Of a stretch of 64,000 nucleotides of DNA, positions 35,701 through 43,518 are shown one piece after another (position 1 is the first letter of the stretch; each line of letters starts with the position of its first letter). The stretch lies in assembly GCA_913009825.1 (NCBI GenBank), contig CAJVYQ010000009.1, positions 44,213 through 108,212 on the forward strand. Direction: 5' to 3'. Made by a program: the position numbers and the translations under genes. Source of the DNA: an uncultured Deferribacteres bacterium. Its GTDB lineage: Bacteria; Zhuqueibacterota; JdFR-76; DREG01. The notes beneath the pieces are model-generated. The model made no database searches and was not told the origin of the DNA. It saw only the letters and a list, made by a program, of their open reading frames with translations.

Positions 35701-35887
35701 CGTCATTATCTGTTGCGGCTCCCAATCCAGTACCTTCAACAATAACATTTACGCCAGGTAAAGGCGCTTTTGAATCAGCATCTAATACTCTGCCGGCGAT
35801 TTTTCCCCTGGCCGCCTGAGCTGAAACTGAAGCAATACTGATAAAGAGAGTGAAAAGCAGCATTAAATAGACTAAAATCCACTTCAT
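32723..35887 (-). CDS. TonB-dependent receptor with carboxypeptidase-regulatory-like domain (cassette 2)
   Basis: About 1054 aa from ATG 35887, preferred over the open frame start at 35926 because AAAGGAGAGAG lies just upstream and the signal peptide starts there (MKWILVYLMLLFTLFISIAS). CarboxypepD_reg-like domain (GKIAGRVLDADSKAPLPGVN ... LPPGRYKISARMIGYATQTR), plug domain (EINFIVDGLNMNDERNNRP; EVEVLTGGFDAEYGNARSG; IVNVVTKKPG), then a long barrel ending FWFGIKFYF. Large extracellular loops are suggested by Trp/Asp-rich inserts (YAWSNDDWWDWGRFQHF). It belongs to the operon headed by the XRE-cupin regulator, which ties it to uronate-type sugar catabolism. Confidence 0.93.
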   Translation of the reverse strand: MKWILVYLMLLFTLFISIASVSAQAARGKIAGRVLDADSKAPLPGVNVIVEGTGLGAATDNDGYYYILNLPPGRYKISARMIGYATQTRIGVQVNIGRTTEVDFELTIQVLEGEEIIVTAERKGVRKDVSNSVSTVTADVIELIPADNMEELMTNVVGISTDMMGLVIRGGYEDEINFIVDGLNMNDERNNRPYTQINMGMVSEVEVLTGGFDAEYGNARSGIVNVVTKKPGSRYTGSINYKRSPAALKHFGPYAWSNDDWWDWGRFQHFAVNRSDSKYENILGQKIYHWYDENDNDVDRNKDGAPDFWGWNKWAKSSANKDKLSPENAKKLWDYQHRPEVLHYGDVADYVFEGSIGGPLFPALSGKVIPVLPKITFSAGYREEFSAYPWQLVAPGVKEKIGQFNIFDNINPNMYLTFSGILSRTHAAGMGNNDLHTYVKSDDGAYIINYNVYNKEHADRMYAVDNNSNIINWKRNNFGLKFNHVISPSTFYEVQLQGQFNKYKGNPADWVERNPDGTPRKVFWLINTKGDSVGYPSFPRGFYYPEVGSGGKDQNNYYLYGIGEGRAFDDSRMHSYNLKSNITGQINRHHQIKAGLDLTYSDINEHRWVIRLDSLGTGIRDDNKYHIQQMHGALYIQDKMEFEGFVLNVGLRGDFFVPESPWYDMVDYPYWPNQTNSLTSKDSVYAFRAGYPKREVPVKYHLSPRIGVSHPITENSKLYFNYGHFTQIPDPNVLYWNRFGTLEYLERVGNAFLKMPVTVAYEIGFEQNIFNLCTGNISAFYKDQRNQHTYVGVDIRPVTGYMSYNASQYRDIKGYEIRLDRRRGRFFNFSLSLETVYKEIGYTTGKNIAPLDPVKNDAYIAADAATRARVVWQPVSRYKLLSNFHTPVKWGPKLSILGPLSRPLGGWSINISYLYKPGPKFHYDPTGKIESHILNWQWMAYQNCNLKIEKKFTISVINAAFYLDIYNLFNHKNFNLLDRGTGNWVGRDEEGGQYDRIFAAQDRSWEQEFKIYMMRIKELGLKPGDEVEYEFMPKRTYITYMSPRDFWFGIKFYF

Positions 35888-35964
35888 CTCTCTCTCTCCT
35901 TTCTGACTTAATATTTTGAAGAGCAATTAAATTTAAAAAATTAAAATTGTTAGAATAATTTCAG

Positions 35965-36936
35965 TTAATACGCAGGCCAGGCAATAGTATAAATATGTTT
36001 TCCACCTTTTAGCGGACTTTTTAAGTATACTTCAAGTTCTTCATCCGTAAATCTTCTCGTTACTTCTTCAACCGGTGGTAATTTTCCGGGAGGAAATTTT
36101 TCCATGATATCTTGAATTAATTTTCCCAGATAATCCAATACGCCTGTAACACCCGCTATTGCTTTCTTTGAATCCGCTTTGGTAGCTTTACCCACGCAGC
36201 CTTCGGGATTTCCGACGATTTCCATTGGACCAAGCCCGGCATGAGCATACCAGGGAATCGGTAATTGATATGCATTTCCGGATTTATCCACATGCCCCGG
36301 CGGAAGATATCCTTTTGGTTCCGTATCGACGGCATGCTCCATTTTTATCATTTCGGGAAAAAGGACTAATGAGAACGAGGTTTCCGCTTCATCGCCGTGG
36401 ACAAACGGGGTATCAAAAGGTCCGCCGTGTTTTTTATCTTTTATCAGTTCCGGAATGGCATAATACCAGTTTAGATTAACAAAAACTCCAGGTACTTGAA
36501 ACCTTTTAGTAAATCGATGAATTGCTGTCGGAATCACATATTCCTGACCATGGCCATTTAAAATAATCTGTTTCCGAAATCCTGTATTCCAAAAACCTGC
36601 CATTATTTGCGATAAATTGGCAGTGAATGTTTCTTCATCCACCGGAATAGTTCCCGGCATACCGATATGATGATATGGATGTGAACCGTACCAAACCGGT
36701 TGTGCCACAGTACAACCAACTTTTTCAGCCACGGCTTCCGCCATCCGTGTCACCAGGAAAGTATCTTCCCCATAACATGCGTGGGGGCCATGGGCTTCTG
36801 TACTGCCTACCGGAATGATAATCAAATCACATTTCTCCAATCGCGCTTCCATCTCAAGCATGGTCATATTCTGAAAATAGATGCCGTCTGCGGCATCCAG
36901 ATGTCCCCTCTTTGCCGGCAATTCCCATTTAAACAT
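35965..36936 (-). CDS. Creatininase-family amidohydrolase-fold protein
   Basis: 323 aa from ATG 36936 (AGGG 6 nt upstream; an in-frame GTG precedes at 36951). Family metal-site motifs are all visible: PVGSTEAHGPHACYGEDTFL, IILNGHGQEYV (usually NGHGGN) and FVHGDEAETSFSLVL. Members hydrolyse creatinine or act in sugar and folate-related ring openings; within sugar operons the function is usually unknown. Here it sits between an alcohol dehydrogenase and a TBDR, so a lactone- or amide-type hydrolysis of a sugar derivative is a reasonable guess. Confidence 0.88.
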   Translation of the reverse strand: MFKWELPAKRGHLDAADGIYFQNMTMLEMEARLEKCDLIIIPVGSTEAHGPHACYGEDTFLVTRMAEAVAEKVGCTVAQPVWYGSHPYHHIGMPGTIPVDEETFTANLSQIMAGFWNTGFRKQIILNGHGQEYVIPTAIHRFTKRFQVPGVFVNLNWYYAIPELIKDKKHGGPFDTPFVHGDEAETSFSLVLFPEMIKMEHAVDTEPKGYLPPGHVDKSGNAYQLPIPWYAHAGLGPMEIVGNPEGCVGKATKADSKKAIAGVTGVLDYLGKLIQDIMEKFPPGKLPPVEEVTRRFTDEELEVYLKSPLKGGKHIYTIAWPAY

Positions 36937-36963
36937 CTTGCACCCTTTCACTTTTATCTACAT

Positions 36964-38034
36964 TTAAGGCTTAATGACAACTTTGACCACATTATCAATT
37001 CTTCTTGTAAATACTTCAAATCCCCTATTTATTTCTTCTAACGGAAATATATGGCTTATAAGGGATTTACAGTCAATTTGACCATTTTTTATATAAGGAA
37101 TAATTCGCTCAATACACCAATCCCCCTCAGCTTTGCTTCCTATTATTGTCAAGTTGTGCTGAACAACTTTATTTAAATTGATGCAGACAGGTTCGGAATA
37201 AATGCCAATATAGGCAATACGGCCATTTTTCTTTGCCGATTCGATTGCTGTACCGCCGGCTTCCCTGGTACCGGCACACTCAATAATCAAATCTGCACCT
37301 AAGCCGTCTGTCTGCTCAAATACTTTTTGCACAACATCGCTTTCTTTTATATTTATGGTCTCATCAGCACCCAGTTGTTTTCCTAATTTGAGTCTGTACT
37401 CACGTGTTCCGGTTAGAATTATCTTGCCGGCGCCCAATATTTTTGCAAGCTGAACGGCCATCAAGCCAATTGCCCCTGGTCCGGAGATAACCACGGTTTC
37501 TCCTGCACGAATGCCGCCAATACGAATAATTCCGTACAAAGATGATCCTGCTGTAGTAATCAGTGTAGCTTCGTCCATCGAAACAGAATCCGGAAGTTTG
37601 TGGATTGAATTAATATGATTTACAGCATACCCGGCAAAGCCGCCATTACAAGTAAAACCATAATGACGATGTCCCAAATCCAAACGACCATAGTTCAGAC
37701 AGGTAGTATAATTGCCGCGAATACAGTTTACACAAATTCCACAACCCTTGTGCGGCTCCACCGCGACCCGGTCGTGTACCTGAAAATTTTCAACTCCCTC
37801 TCCCAGTGTCACAATTGTACCGGCATATTCATGCCCGGGAATGAATTTCCCCAGGGGCGGGTGATCAGGCCAGCCATTTTTCACAATTTTAGGGTCTGAC
37901 CCGCAAATCGCACAGGCTTCTACGCTAATAAGTACCTCATGCTCGCCGGGTGTCGGCATTTCTACTTCTGAAATTCGTAAATCTCCGTAATCAAACAGAA
38001 CAGCGGCTTTCATTGTTTGCGGTAAAGATGACAT
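36964..38034 (-). CDS. Zinc-dependent medium-chain alcohol dehydrogenase (sorbitol/threonine dehydrogenase-like)
   Basis: 356 aa. Catalytic zinc site CAICGSDPKIV and GHEYAGTIV; structural zinc loop GCGICVNCIRGNYTTC; nucleotide-binding VVISGPGAIGLMAVQLAK (GxGxxG). It oxidises a secondary alcohol group with NAD(P), probably on a sugar or sugar acid. Position in the nine-gene operon next to a 2-hydroxyacid dehydrogenase and a KDG-kinase-like gene supports a role in uronate or rare-sugar degradation. GGA precedes the ATG by 8 nt. Confidence 0.92.
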   Translation of the reverse strand: MSSLPQTMKAAVLFDYGDLRISEVEMPTPGEHEVLISVEACAICGSDPKIVKNGWPDHPPLGKFIPGHEYAGTIVTLGEGVENFQVHDRVAVEPHKGCGICVNCIRGNYTTCLNYGRLDLGHRHYGFTCNGGFAGYAVNHINSIHKLPDSVSMDEATLITTAGSSLYGIIRIGGIRAGETVVISGPGAIGLMAVQLAKILGAGKIILTGTREYRLKLGKQLGADETINIKESDVVQKVFEQTDGLGADLIIECAGTREAGGTAIESAKKNGRIAYIGIYSEPVCINLNKVVQHNLTIIGSKAEGDWCIERIIPYIKNGQIDCKSLISHIFPLEEINRGFEVFTRRIDNVVKVVIKP

Positions 38035-38048
38035 TCATCGCATCCTTT

Positions 38049-39005
38049 CTAGAAAAATTCCCGGTTAATACAGTTTTGCAGCTTTCCATCGATGAAACCA
38101 CGGATATTGGCTAAGGAGATGTTTGTAATCCGGTCGATTGCCTCGACTGTATACCAGGCATTATGTGTCGATACAACCGCATTCAATCCGGAGAAATCAT
38201 AAGTTCTTTTTCTCTCACCTTCGATGACATCCAGTCCGGCACCAAAAATTTGCTTATTTTTTAACGCATTGATAAGGGCTTCAGTATCAACAATTTCACC
38301 TCTGCTCGTATTCACAAGCACTGCAGAAGGTTTCATCACCGCTAAAGCTTTCTCATCGATAAGATGGTAGGTTTGCCTGGACAATGGAATATGCACAGAT
38401 ATAAGATCACTTTGCTTGAGAAGGACATCAAACGGTATATATGTGAAGTTTAATTCATTTTGTAGTTCCATATCGGGGTAACTATCGAAAGCAAATACTT
38501 GCATGGAGAAACCATTACATATCTTGATCATCTCACGACCGATAGATCCGCTGCCAATTATTCCAGCCGTTTTACCTTGCAAATCGAATCCCATCATTCC
38601 ATCTATAGAATAATCATTCTGCCGATAACGCCGGCAGGCAGCGGGCATACAGCGCATTACATTTAACGCCAATCCCACGGCATATTCAGCAACGGTATTT
38701 GCACCATAGCCGGGAACGTTGCAAACAGGAATGCCCTTAGATGCTGCATATTCCCAATCAATATGATTGTAACCTGTTGAGCGGGTGCAGATAAATTTTA
38801 ATTCAGGAAGCGATGAAATAAACGATTTATCCCACTCAAGGAATTGATCTCTGCCACATAATATATCACAGTCATTTACAAATTCAATAAGTTGATTGTG
38901 ATTTTGAAACGGAGGTGAAATTTTAAAGTGACAATTCGATAACTTAATCGATTCTTTGTTTTCAAAAATAAAATCGATGAACGCCACTTTGTCACGATGT
39001 TTCAT
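38049..39005 (-). CDS. D-isomer-specific 2-hydroxyacid dehydrogenase
   Basis: 318 aa. NAD-binding motif GKTAGIIGSGSIGREMIKI, then the catalytic triad regions: Arg in VLVNTSRGEIVDTEAL, Glu in FGAGLDVIEGERKR and His in AVVSTHNAWYTVEAIDR. It reduces or oxidises a 2-keto or 2-hydroxy acid with NAD(H) in the cytoplasm. ATGA overlap with the upstream kinase gene stop (39002-39005) shows translational coupling. Within this operon it may act on a keto-sugar acid intermediate. Substrate not determinable from sequence. Confidence 0.92.
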   Translation of the reverse strand: MKHRDKVAFIDFIFENKESIKLSNCHFKISPPFQNHNQLIEFVNDCDILCGRDQFLEWDKSFISSLPELKFICTRSTGYNHIDWEYAASKGIPVCNVPGYGANTVAEYAVGLALNVMRCMPAACRRYRQNDYSIDGMMGFDLQGKTAGIIGSGSIGREMIKICNGFSMQVFAFDSYPDMELQNELNFTYIPFDVLLKQSDLISVHIPLSRQTYHLIDEKALAVMKPSAVLVNTSRGEIVDTEALINALKNKQIFGAGLDVIEGERKRTYDFSGLNAVVSTHNAWYTVEAIDRITNISLANIRGFIDGKLQNCINREFF

Positions 39006-40009
39006 CTTTTTATCCTGAAATTTTTATTAATAATGTAATCTTCTATATCTTCTTTGCGGACCCAGGAGATATCGCCAAAAGTAGTTTGGGATAAAATTGC
39101 CATTGCATTGCCAATTCTCAATCCCTGTTCAGGATCATCATTAATTAGTCCGCTTAACAGACCTGCAGCGAAAGCATCGCCGGCGCCAAAACGATCTAAA
39201 ACCTCTACATGTTGAGGTTCGGAAGTAATATATTTATCATCTTGCCAGACACCGGCGCGCCACAAACCCCGGTTAACACTAATATTTTCACTAAGGGTAA
39301 AAGCGATGGTGTGAAGGTCAAACCGTTCTTTTAGTTGAATGGCCAATTCTTCCTCTGAACCATGAAGATCGAAAAACTCCGCGGCATCAAACCGGTTCGT
39401 AATTAATATGTCAATATACGGAAGGATTTCAGTATAACAATATTTTGCTTCTTCCATACTCCAAAGCTTTGACCGGTAATTGAGATCGAAACTTACCGGA
39501 CAATCCTGCGAATGGGCCATTTTAATGGATTTAAGGGTCATTTCCCGACAACTCGCACTCAAAGCAGGGGTTATTCCCGATGTATGAAAAATCTTTGTCT
39601 TTGCCAATAAATGAGACCGGTTTATTTCATCGAAGGTGAGTTTGCCGGCGGCAGAGTTTTTACGGTCATAATACACTCGTGACGGTCTTGGCGTTACTCC
39701 CATTTCTACAAAATACAGCCCTAATCGATCTGATTCCTCATGCGACCAAACGATATGCGATGTATCGACTCCCTGTTCACGAGCTTTGTTTGCGACAAAC
39801 CTACCCATAGGATTAGCGGGAAGTTTTGAAACCCAAGCTGTTTTGCAGCCGATTCCGGATAAATTTGCCACCACACTTAACTCTGAACCACCAACCGTCA
39901 CATCTAAACTTGAGCATTGCTCTATCCTTTGATTTAGAGGAGGGGCCAGCCGCAACATGGTCTCGCCAAGTGCAACAACATCATACTCAGCTTTCATTCT
40001 CATGATCAC
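39002..40009 (-). CDS. PfkB-family sugar kinase, 2-dehydro-3-deoxygluconokinase-like
   Basis: 335 aa. N-terminal VVALGETMLRLAPPLNQRIE and VTVGGSELSVVANLSGIGC, then the PfkB signature with catalytic base in DRFGAGDAFAAGLLSG (D278). Segments GVTPRPSRVYYDRKNSAAGK are typical of KDG kinases. It would phosphorylate 2-keto-3-deoxygluconate to KDPG, the convergence point of uronate degradation. The aldolase (Eda) is not in the window. The start could be GTG 40009 or the in-frame ATGs at 40003 and 39997. It directly follows the dehydrogenase gene by 2 bp. Confidence 0.85.
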   Translation of the reverse strand: MIMRMKAEYDVVALGETMLRLAPPLNQRIEQCSSLDVTVGGSELSVVANLSGIGCKTAWVSKLPANPMGRFVANKAREQGVDTSHIVWSHEESDRLGLYFVEMGVTPRPSRVYYDRKNSAAGKLTFDEINRSHLLAKTKIFHTSGITPALSASCREMTLKSIKMAHSQDCPVSFDLNYRSKLWSMEEAKYCYTEILPYIDILITNRFDAAEFFDLHGSEEELAIQLKERFDLHTIAFTLSENISVNRGLWRAGVWQDDKYITSEPQHVEVLDRFGAGDAFAAGLLSGLINDDPEQGLRIGNAMAILSQTTFGDISWVRKEDIEDYIINKNFRIKR

Positions 40010-40011
40010 AA

Positions 40012-41166
40012 CTATTTTTTAGACATGTCGAAAACGACTTTTAGATTTTCTTCATCAAGCGAAGTTTCCATTGCCTTCCGGCACTCATCCAACGAGAACC
40101 TATGGGAAACAAACTTTTCCCAAGGGAAATTATTACGGTATCTTTGCATCATTTTTATCGTGCGGTAGTATTCGCTGTTGGGATGATTTGTATTTCCTAA
40201 AAGCAGTACATTTTTTGCTGCCAGATGGCGGTGAACATTAATGGTTGTTTCCCCGGCATCGACAAAATTTCCAGCTTCTAAATACGTCCCCCCCCGGCGA
40301 AGCAGATCCAAACCTTCCGGCACCACTTCAGCCAATCCCGTTGTTTCAATAACCATGTCGGCGCCTCGTCCCCCGGTTAATTCCTTTACAATTTCCAGCC
40401 GTTCCCTGAAGCTCGTTTTTTGCACATTAATGGTATAATCAGCACCAAACCCTTTTGCTAACTTCAATCTAAAATCCGAGATGTCAACTGCAATTATATC
40501 TCCGGCGCCCAATATCCGGGCTTTTATCAAATGAGCCAGTCCCATGGCGCCAACTCCCTGGATGAGCACAGTATCCATCAAGCCGAAACCCCGGCTGGCA
40601 AATTCCATATAACCCTTTGCCCGGTCTACATTACTGGTTACAACCATCAATTCGATATTTACCGCTAACCAGGCAGGGAATTCATCCGGCACTTTGTAGA
40701 TAAAAGAATTTGGGAAAATATACATATACTCCGCCCAACCACCTGTTATATGCGGCGGTTGATCAGCGGGAAAGTAAACACCGTAAGTCTTATTATCTGC
40801 ACAATATGGCCAACCGTAAACGTGCCTGCAATAATAGCATCTCTGGCAAATGATGTTCGGGCACATGGTTACGCGGTCACCGATATTCAGCGGTTTGCCG
40901 TCATAGTCAAGATATTGGCCATTCATCTCGACAATTCGACCAATATTTTCGTGACCTTTTATACAGGGGAAAACAGCATGCTGTTCTGCTTCTGTTCCAC
41001 CATATAAAATCATTTCTCCTTTAAAAGCATGTTTATCGGTACCACAAATACCCGACATTTCCATTTCAATGAGCATTGCCCCGGGTTCAAGGTCAGGCCA
41101 GGGGAATTCTTGAACCTCCATTTTACCGGGTTCTACCATTACTGCAGCCTTAACTATTTTAGACAT
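40012..41166 (-). CDS. Zinc-dependent medium-chain alcohol dehydrogenase
   Basis: 384 aa. Catalytic zinc site MSGICGTDKHAFKGE and IKGHENIGRIVEM; structural zinc cysteines in CPNIICQRCYYCRHVYGWPYC; GVGAMGLAHLIKAR nucleotide loop. It is longer and clearly different from the other MDR at 36964-38034, so the two probably catalyse separate steps. AGGAGA lies upstream of the ATG. First enzyme gene after the XRE-cupin regulator. Proposed role: oxidation of a sugar, sugar alcohol or sugar acid from the imported glycan. Confidence 0.92.
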   Translation of the reverse strand: MSKIVKAAVMVEPGKMEVQEFPWPDLEPGAMLIEMEMSGICGTDKHAFKGEMILYGGTEAEQHAVFPCIKGHENIGRIVEMNGQYLDYDGKPLNIGDRVTMCPNIICQRCYYCRHVYGWPYCADNKTYGVYFPADQPPHITGGWAEYMYIFPNSFIYKVPDEFPAWLAVNIELMVVTSNVDRAKGYMEFASRGFGLMDTVLIQGVGAMGLAHLIKARILGAGDIIAVDISDFRLKLAKGFGADYTINVQKTSFRERLEIVKELTGGRGADMVIETTGLAEVVPEGLDLLRRGGTYLEAGNFVDAGETTINVHRHLAAKNVLLLGNTNHPNSEYYRTIKMMQRYRNNFPWEKFVSHRFSLDECRKAMETSLDEENLKVVFDMSKK

Positions 41167-41183
41167 AAATGATTCTCCTTTTG

Positions 41184-41759
41184 TTATCTGGGAAATATCC
41201 AGGGGATAGAATTAACCCATATCGCTTTTGCCGGTTTATCTCCAACATTAGAAATCCTATGCTGAGAAGCACTATCGAAAACGATACTGTCGCCTGGACG
41301 GAGGACATATTCTTTATCTTCCAATTCTACATTTAATTCACCTTCAATGACAACAGCACATTCAAGACCTGAATGCCGGTACTCCATCTCGCCGGTAGAA
41401 CTCCCCGGAGGAAACTCCGATAAAATAATTTCTACATCCATTTTTCCCGGATTTAATAACGATACCTTATTCCCACTGCCTGTTATAACAGTTTTATGCG
41501 TGCCGGTTTTGAACACCGGCGAAGAGTCGATTTCGCTAGAACTATTCGTATCAAGCAACTCTGCCATGGACACATTTAATACATCTGAAATAGCTTTCAG
41601 AGAACTTATTGATGGGTTGGCAAGACCCCTTTCGATCTGGCTGATTAAACTGGGTGTGACGTGAACTTTTTCAGCCAATTCCTTTAACATTATTTTTTTC
41701 TCGAGTCTCAAAACCCGTATTTTGTGCCCTAATATCTTAATAAAATTATCCAAATTCAT
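41184..41759 (-). CDS. XRE-family transcriptional regulator with C-terminal cupin domain
   Basis: 191 aa. HTH_3 domain at about residues 8-62 (IRVLRLEKKIMLKELAEKV ... PSLISQIERGLANPSISSL) and a cupin at about 108-182 (SEFPPGSSTGEMEYRHSGLE ... LRPGDSIVFDSASQHRISN). This architecture typically senses a small metabolite through the cupin and regulates the adjacent operon. It is the first gene of the nine-gene run ending at 29677. No clear operator could be identified in the short 25-bp gap upstream, where the T9SS glycosidase gene ends. The regulator may therefore be transcribed from within or beyond that gene. Confidence 0.92.
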   Translation of the reverse strand: MNLDNFIKILGHKIRVLRLEKKIMLKELAEKVHVTPSLISQIERGLANPSISSLKAISDVLNVSMAELLDTNSSSEIDSSPVFKTGTHKTVITGSGNKVSLLNPGKMDVEIILSEFPPGSSTGEMEYRHSGLECAVVIEGELNVELEDKEYVLRPGDSIVFDSASQHRISNVGDKPAKAIWVNSIPWIFPR

Positions 41760-41784
41760 CTCCCTGTTTTTTATTGATTTTTTA

Positions 41785-43449
41785 TTATCTTAACAGCAAC
41801 ATTTTCTTTTTCTGACAAAAACCTTTAACTTTGAGTTCATAGAAATAAATTCCCGACGATAAATTACCAGCGTCCCAAATTATTTGGTAATTCCCTGCCG
41901 CTTGTTTCTCGTCTATTACAATATCGATCGTCTGTCCATGAAGATTGTAAATCGTTAGCGTAACTTTTTCTGTTTTTGGCAACGAGTAGCTAATTTTTGT
42001 ATCAGGATTAAACGGGTTGGGATAATTCTGTAATAATTTGTATTTATCCGGAATATTTTTCCTTTGCTTAAAATTAACTACCTCTGTAAATTCCGAATCT
42101 ATTAGATATACCGGTTCCTTTGTTAATGTCAATGCTACAGCATTTCCATCATTTGATATTATTTTCTCTTCACCATCATAACGAATTATTTTGATTAATT
42201 TTGACTGAACGGACATAGATATATCTATTGAATCTGCCTTTGACCAGAGCGCGTAAACATAACCATTCTTCTTGCTAAATTTAAATGAACGCCAATTTTC
42301 ATTGTTGCTATTTTCCTCAGGCACACTATTATCCAATTGCTGTAGCAATGTTTTCATATAAACACCCATGGGTTTCAACGGATAATCAGGAGAAGTAATA
42401 TCAATATATTTGTTTTTAACCCCATCACCAAAATAATGATAAATTCGAATCATTCGGCTACCCGTCAGGTAACCGCCTTCAATAAAGAGCTTTAAATATT
42501 CTATATCATTGTCATGGTCGGTTTCTCCGGTCAGTTTATGACGATTCGTTTCTGTGAACCAGACCGGTTTATCATTTACGCAAACAGTGCTGCTATCCCA
42601 ATTTTCCCAGGAATAAAGTCTATTTTTATGGTAGTTTACAATATCAAAATAATCGTGAACATCTGGGTGGCAATAAAATTCTTTTCTATGATCAGTCGAA
42701 TAACTGCTTCTGGTTAACACAGACGGCCCTATAACAATGGCAGTGGAGTCAGCTTTGTTTACGGATTTATAAAAACCCTTTTGAAGTTTAAGAAGATATT
42801 TTAAATCCTGAGTATTCAATGAGTCAGGCCATTTTTGATACCAGAAACCATCTTTCCCCGGATTGTTCACTTGATTTGGCTCATTCCAACTTTCCCAATA
42901 TTTGATGGGATATTTTAAACCTGGCATATCCCGGTAACCATCCCCATCATACCTTTCAACTACTTCGCCCACAAAATTCCACCACTCCTCCAGCGTTGAT
43001 ACTGCATTCCCATAACCACTGTCTGACGGTACTAACCTGCGACGTCCTGTATCATCCCTCATGGGGCCGGTAAAATTCGAACTTCCATAAATCGTGCCTA
43101 TCATATCGATATCATAACGCTGCCACAATGTGACTACGCTATCATATTCTTCCCAATGATATGTCCGCCGGGGATATTCAATACCTGACTGCATAAAAGT
43201 CTCTCGAACCCACTTAACTCCCATTTCACTTATGCGCTGAATAATCAAATCATGATTATAACCTGGGAAAGTATCATCATCCGGAGATAAGGATAAATCG
43301 ATCCCAAAAATCGAAGGGCTGGACAAAGGATTGTGGTTTTGATGCGACTCGGCATATAAACAATTTCCCGTCAAAATACTTGTCATTACAATGTAAAATA
43401 ACATCAAGGGAATCATAAAACCTTTAACAATGTTTAAATTTGTACTCAT
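41785..43449 (-). CDS. Secreted clan GH-A-like glycosidase with T9SS sorting domain
   Basis: 554 aa. Signal-like N-terminus (FMIPLMLFYIVMTSILTGN). A TIM-barrel glycosidase with acid/base candidate E190 in YWESWNEPNQV and nucleophile candidate E300 in PVWFTETNRHKLTG, the WNEP/TE pattern of clan GH-A (GH39, GH5 or related; exact family not assigned). A beta domain follows (about 360-455), then a T9SS tail (NYPNPFNPDTKISYSLPKTE to KKKMLLLR). The gene at 55987-57363 is a paralog lacking the T9SS tail. The tail DNA is nearly identical to that of the neighbouring gene (see findings). Confidence 0.82.
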   Translation of the reverse strand: MSTNLNIVKGFMIPLMLFYIVMTSILTGNCLYAESHQNHNPLSSPSIFGIDLSLSPDDDTFPGYNHDLIIQRISEMGVKWVRETFMQSGIEYPRRTYHWEEYDSVVTLWQRYDIDMIGTIYGSSNFTGPMRDDTGRRRLVPSDSGYGNAVSTLEEWWNFVGEVVERYDGDGYRDMPGLKYPIKYWESWNEPNQVNNPGKDGFWYQKWPDSLNTQDLKYLLKLQKGFYKSVNKADSTAIVIGPSVLTRSSYSTDHRKEFYCHPDVHDYFDIVNYHKNRLYSWENWDSSTVCVNDKPVWFTETNRHKLTGETDHDNDIEYLKLFIEGGYLTGSRMIRIYHYFGDGVKNKYIDITSPDYPLKPMGVYMKTLLQQLDNSVPEENSNNENWRSFKFSKKNGYVYALWSKADSIDISMSVQSKLIKIIRYDGEEKIISNDGNAVALTLTKEPVYLIDSEFTEVVNFKQRKNIPDKYKLLQNYPNPFNPDTKISYSLPKTEKVTLTIYNLHGQTIDIVIDEKQAAGNYQIIWDAGNLSSGIYFYELKVKGFCQKKKMLLLR

Positions 43450-43518
43450 TTAAAACTCTCAAATTTCATAAATTAATTTTGTTGCACTTTATTCCTTGCC
43501 ATTTACTTTAATTCAAGT

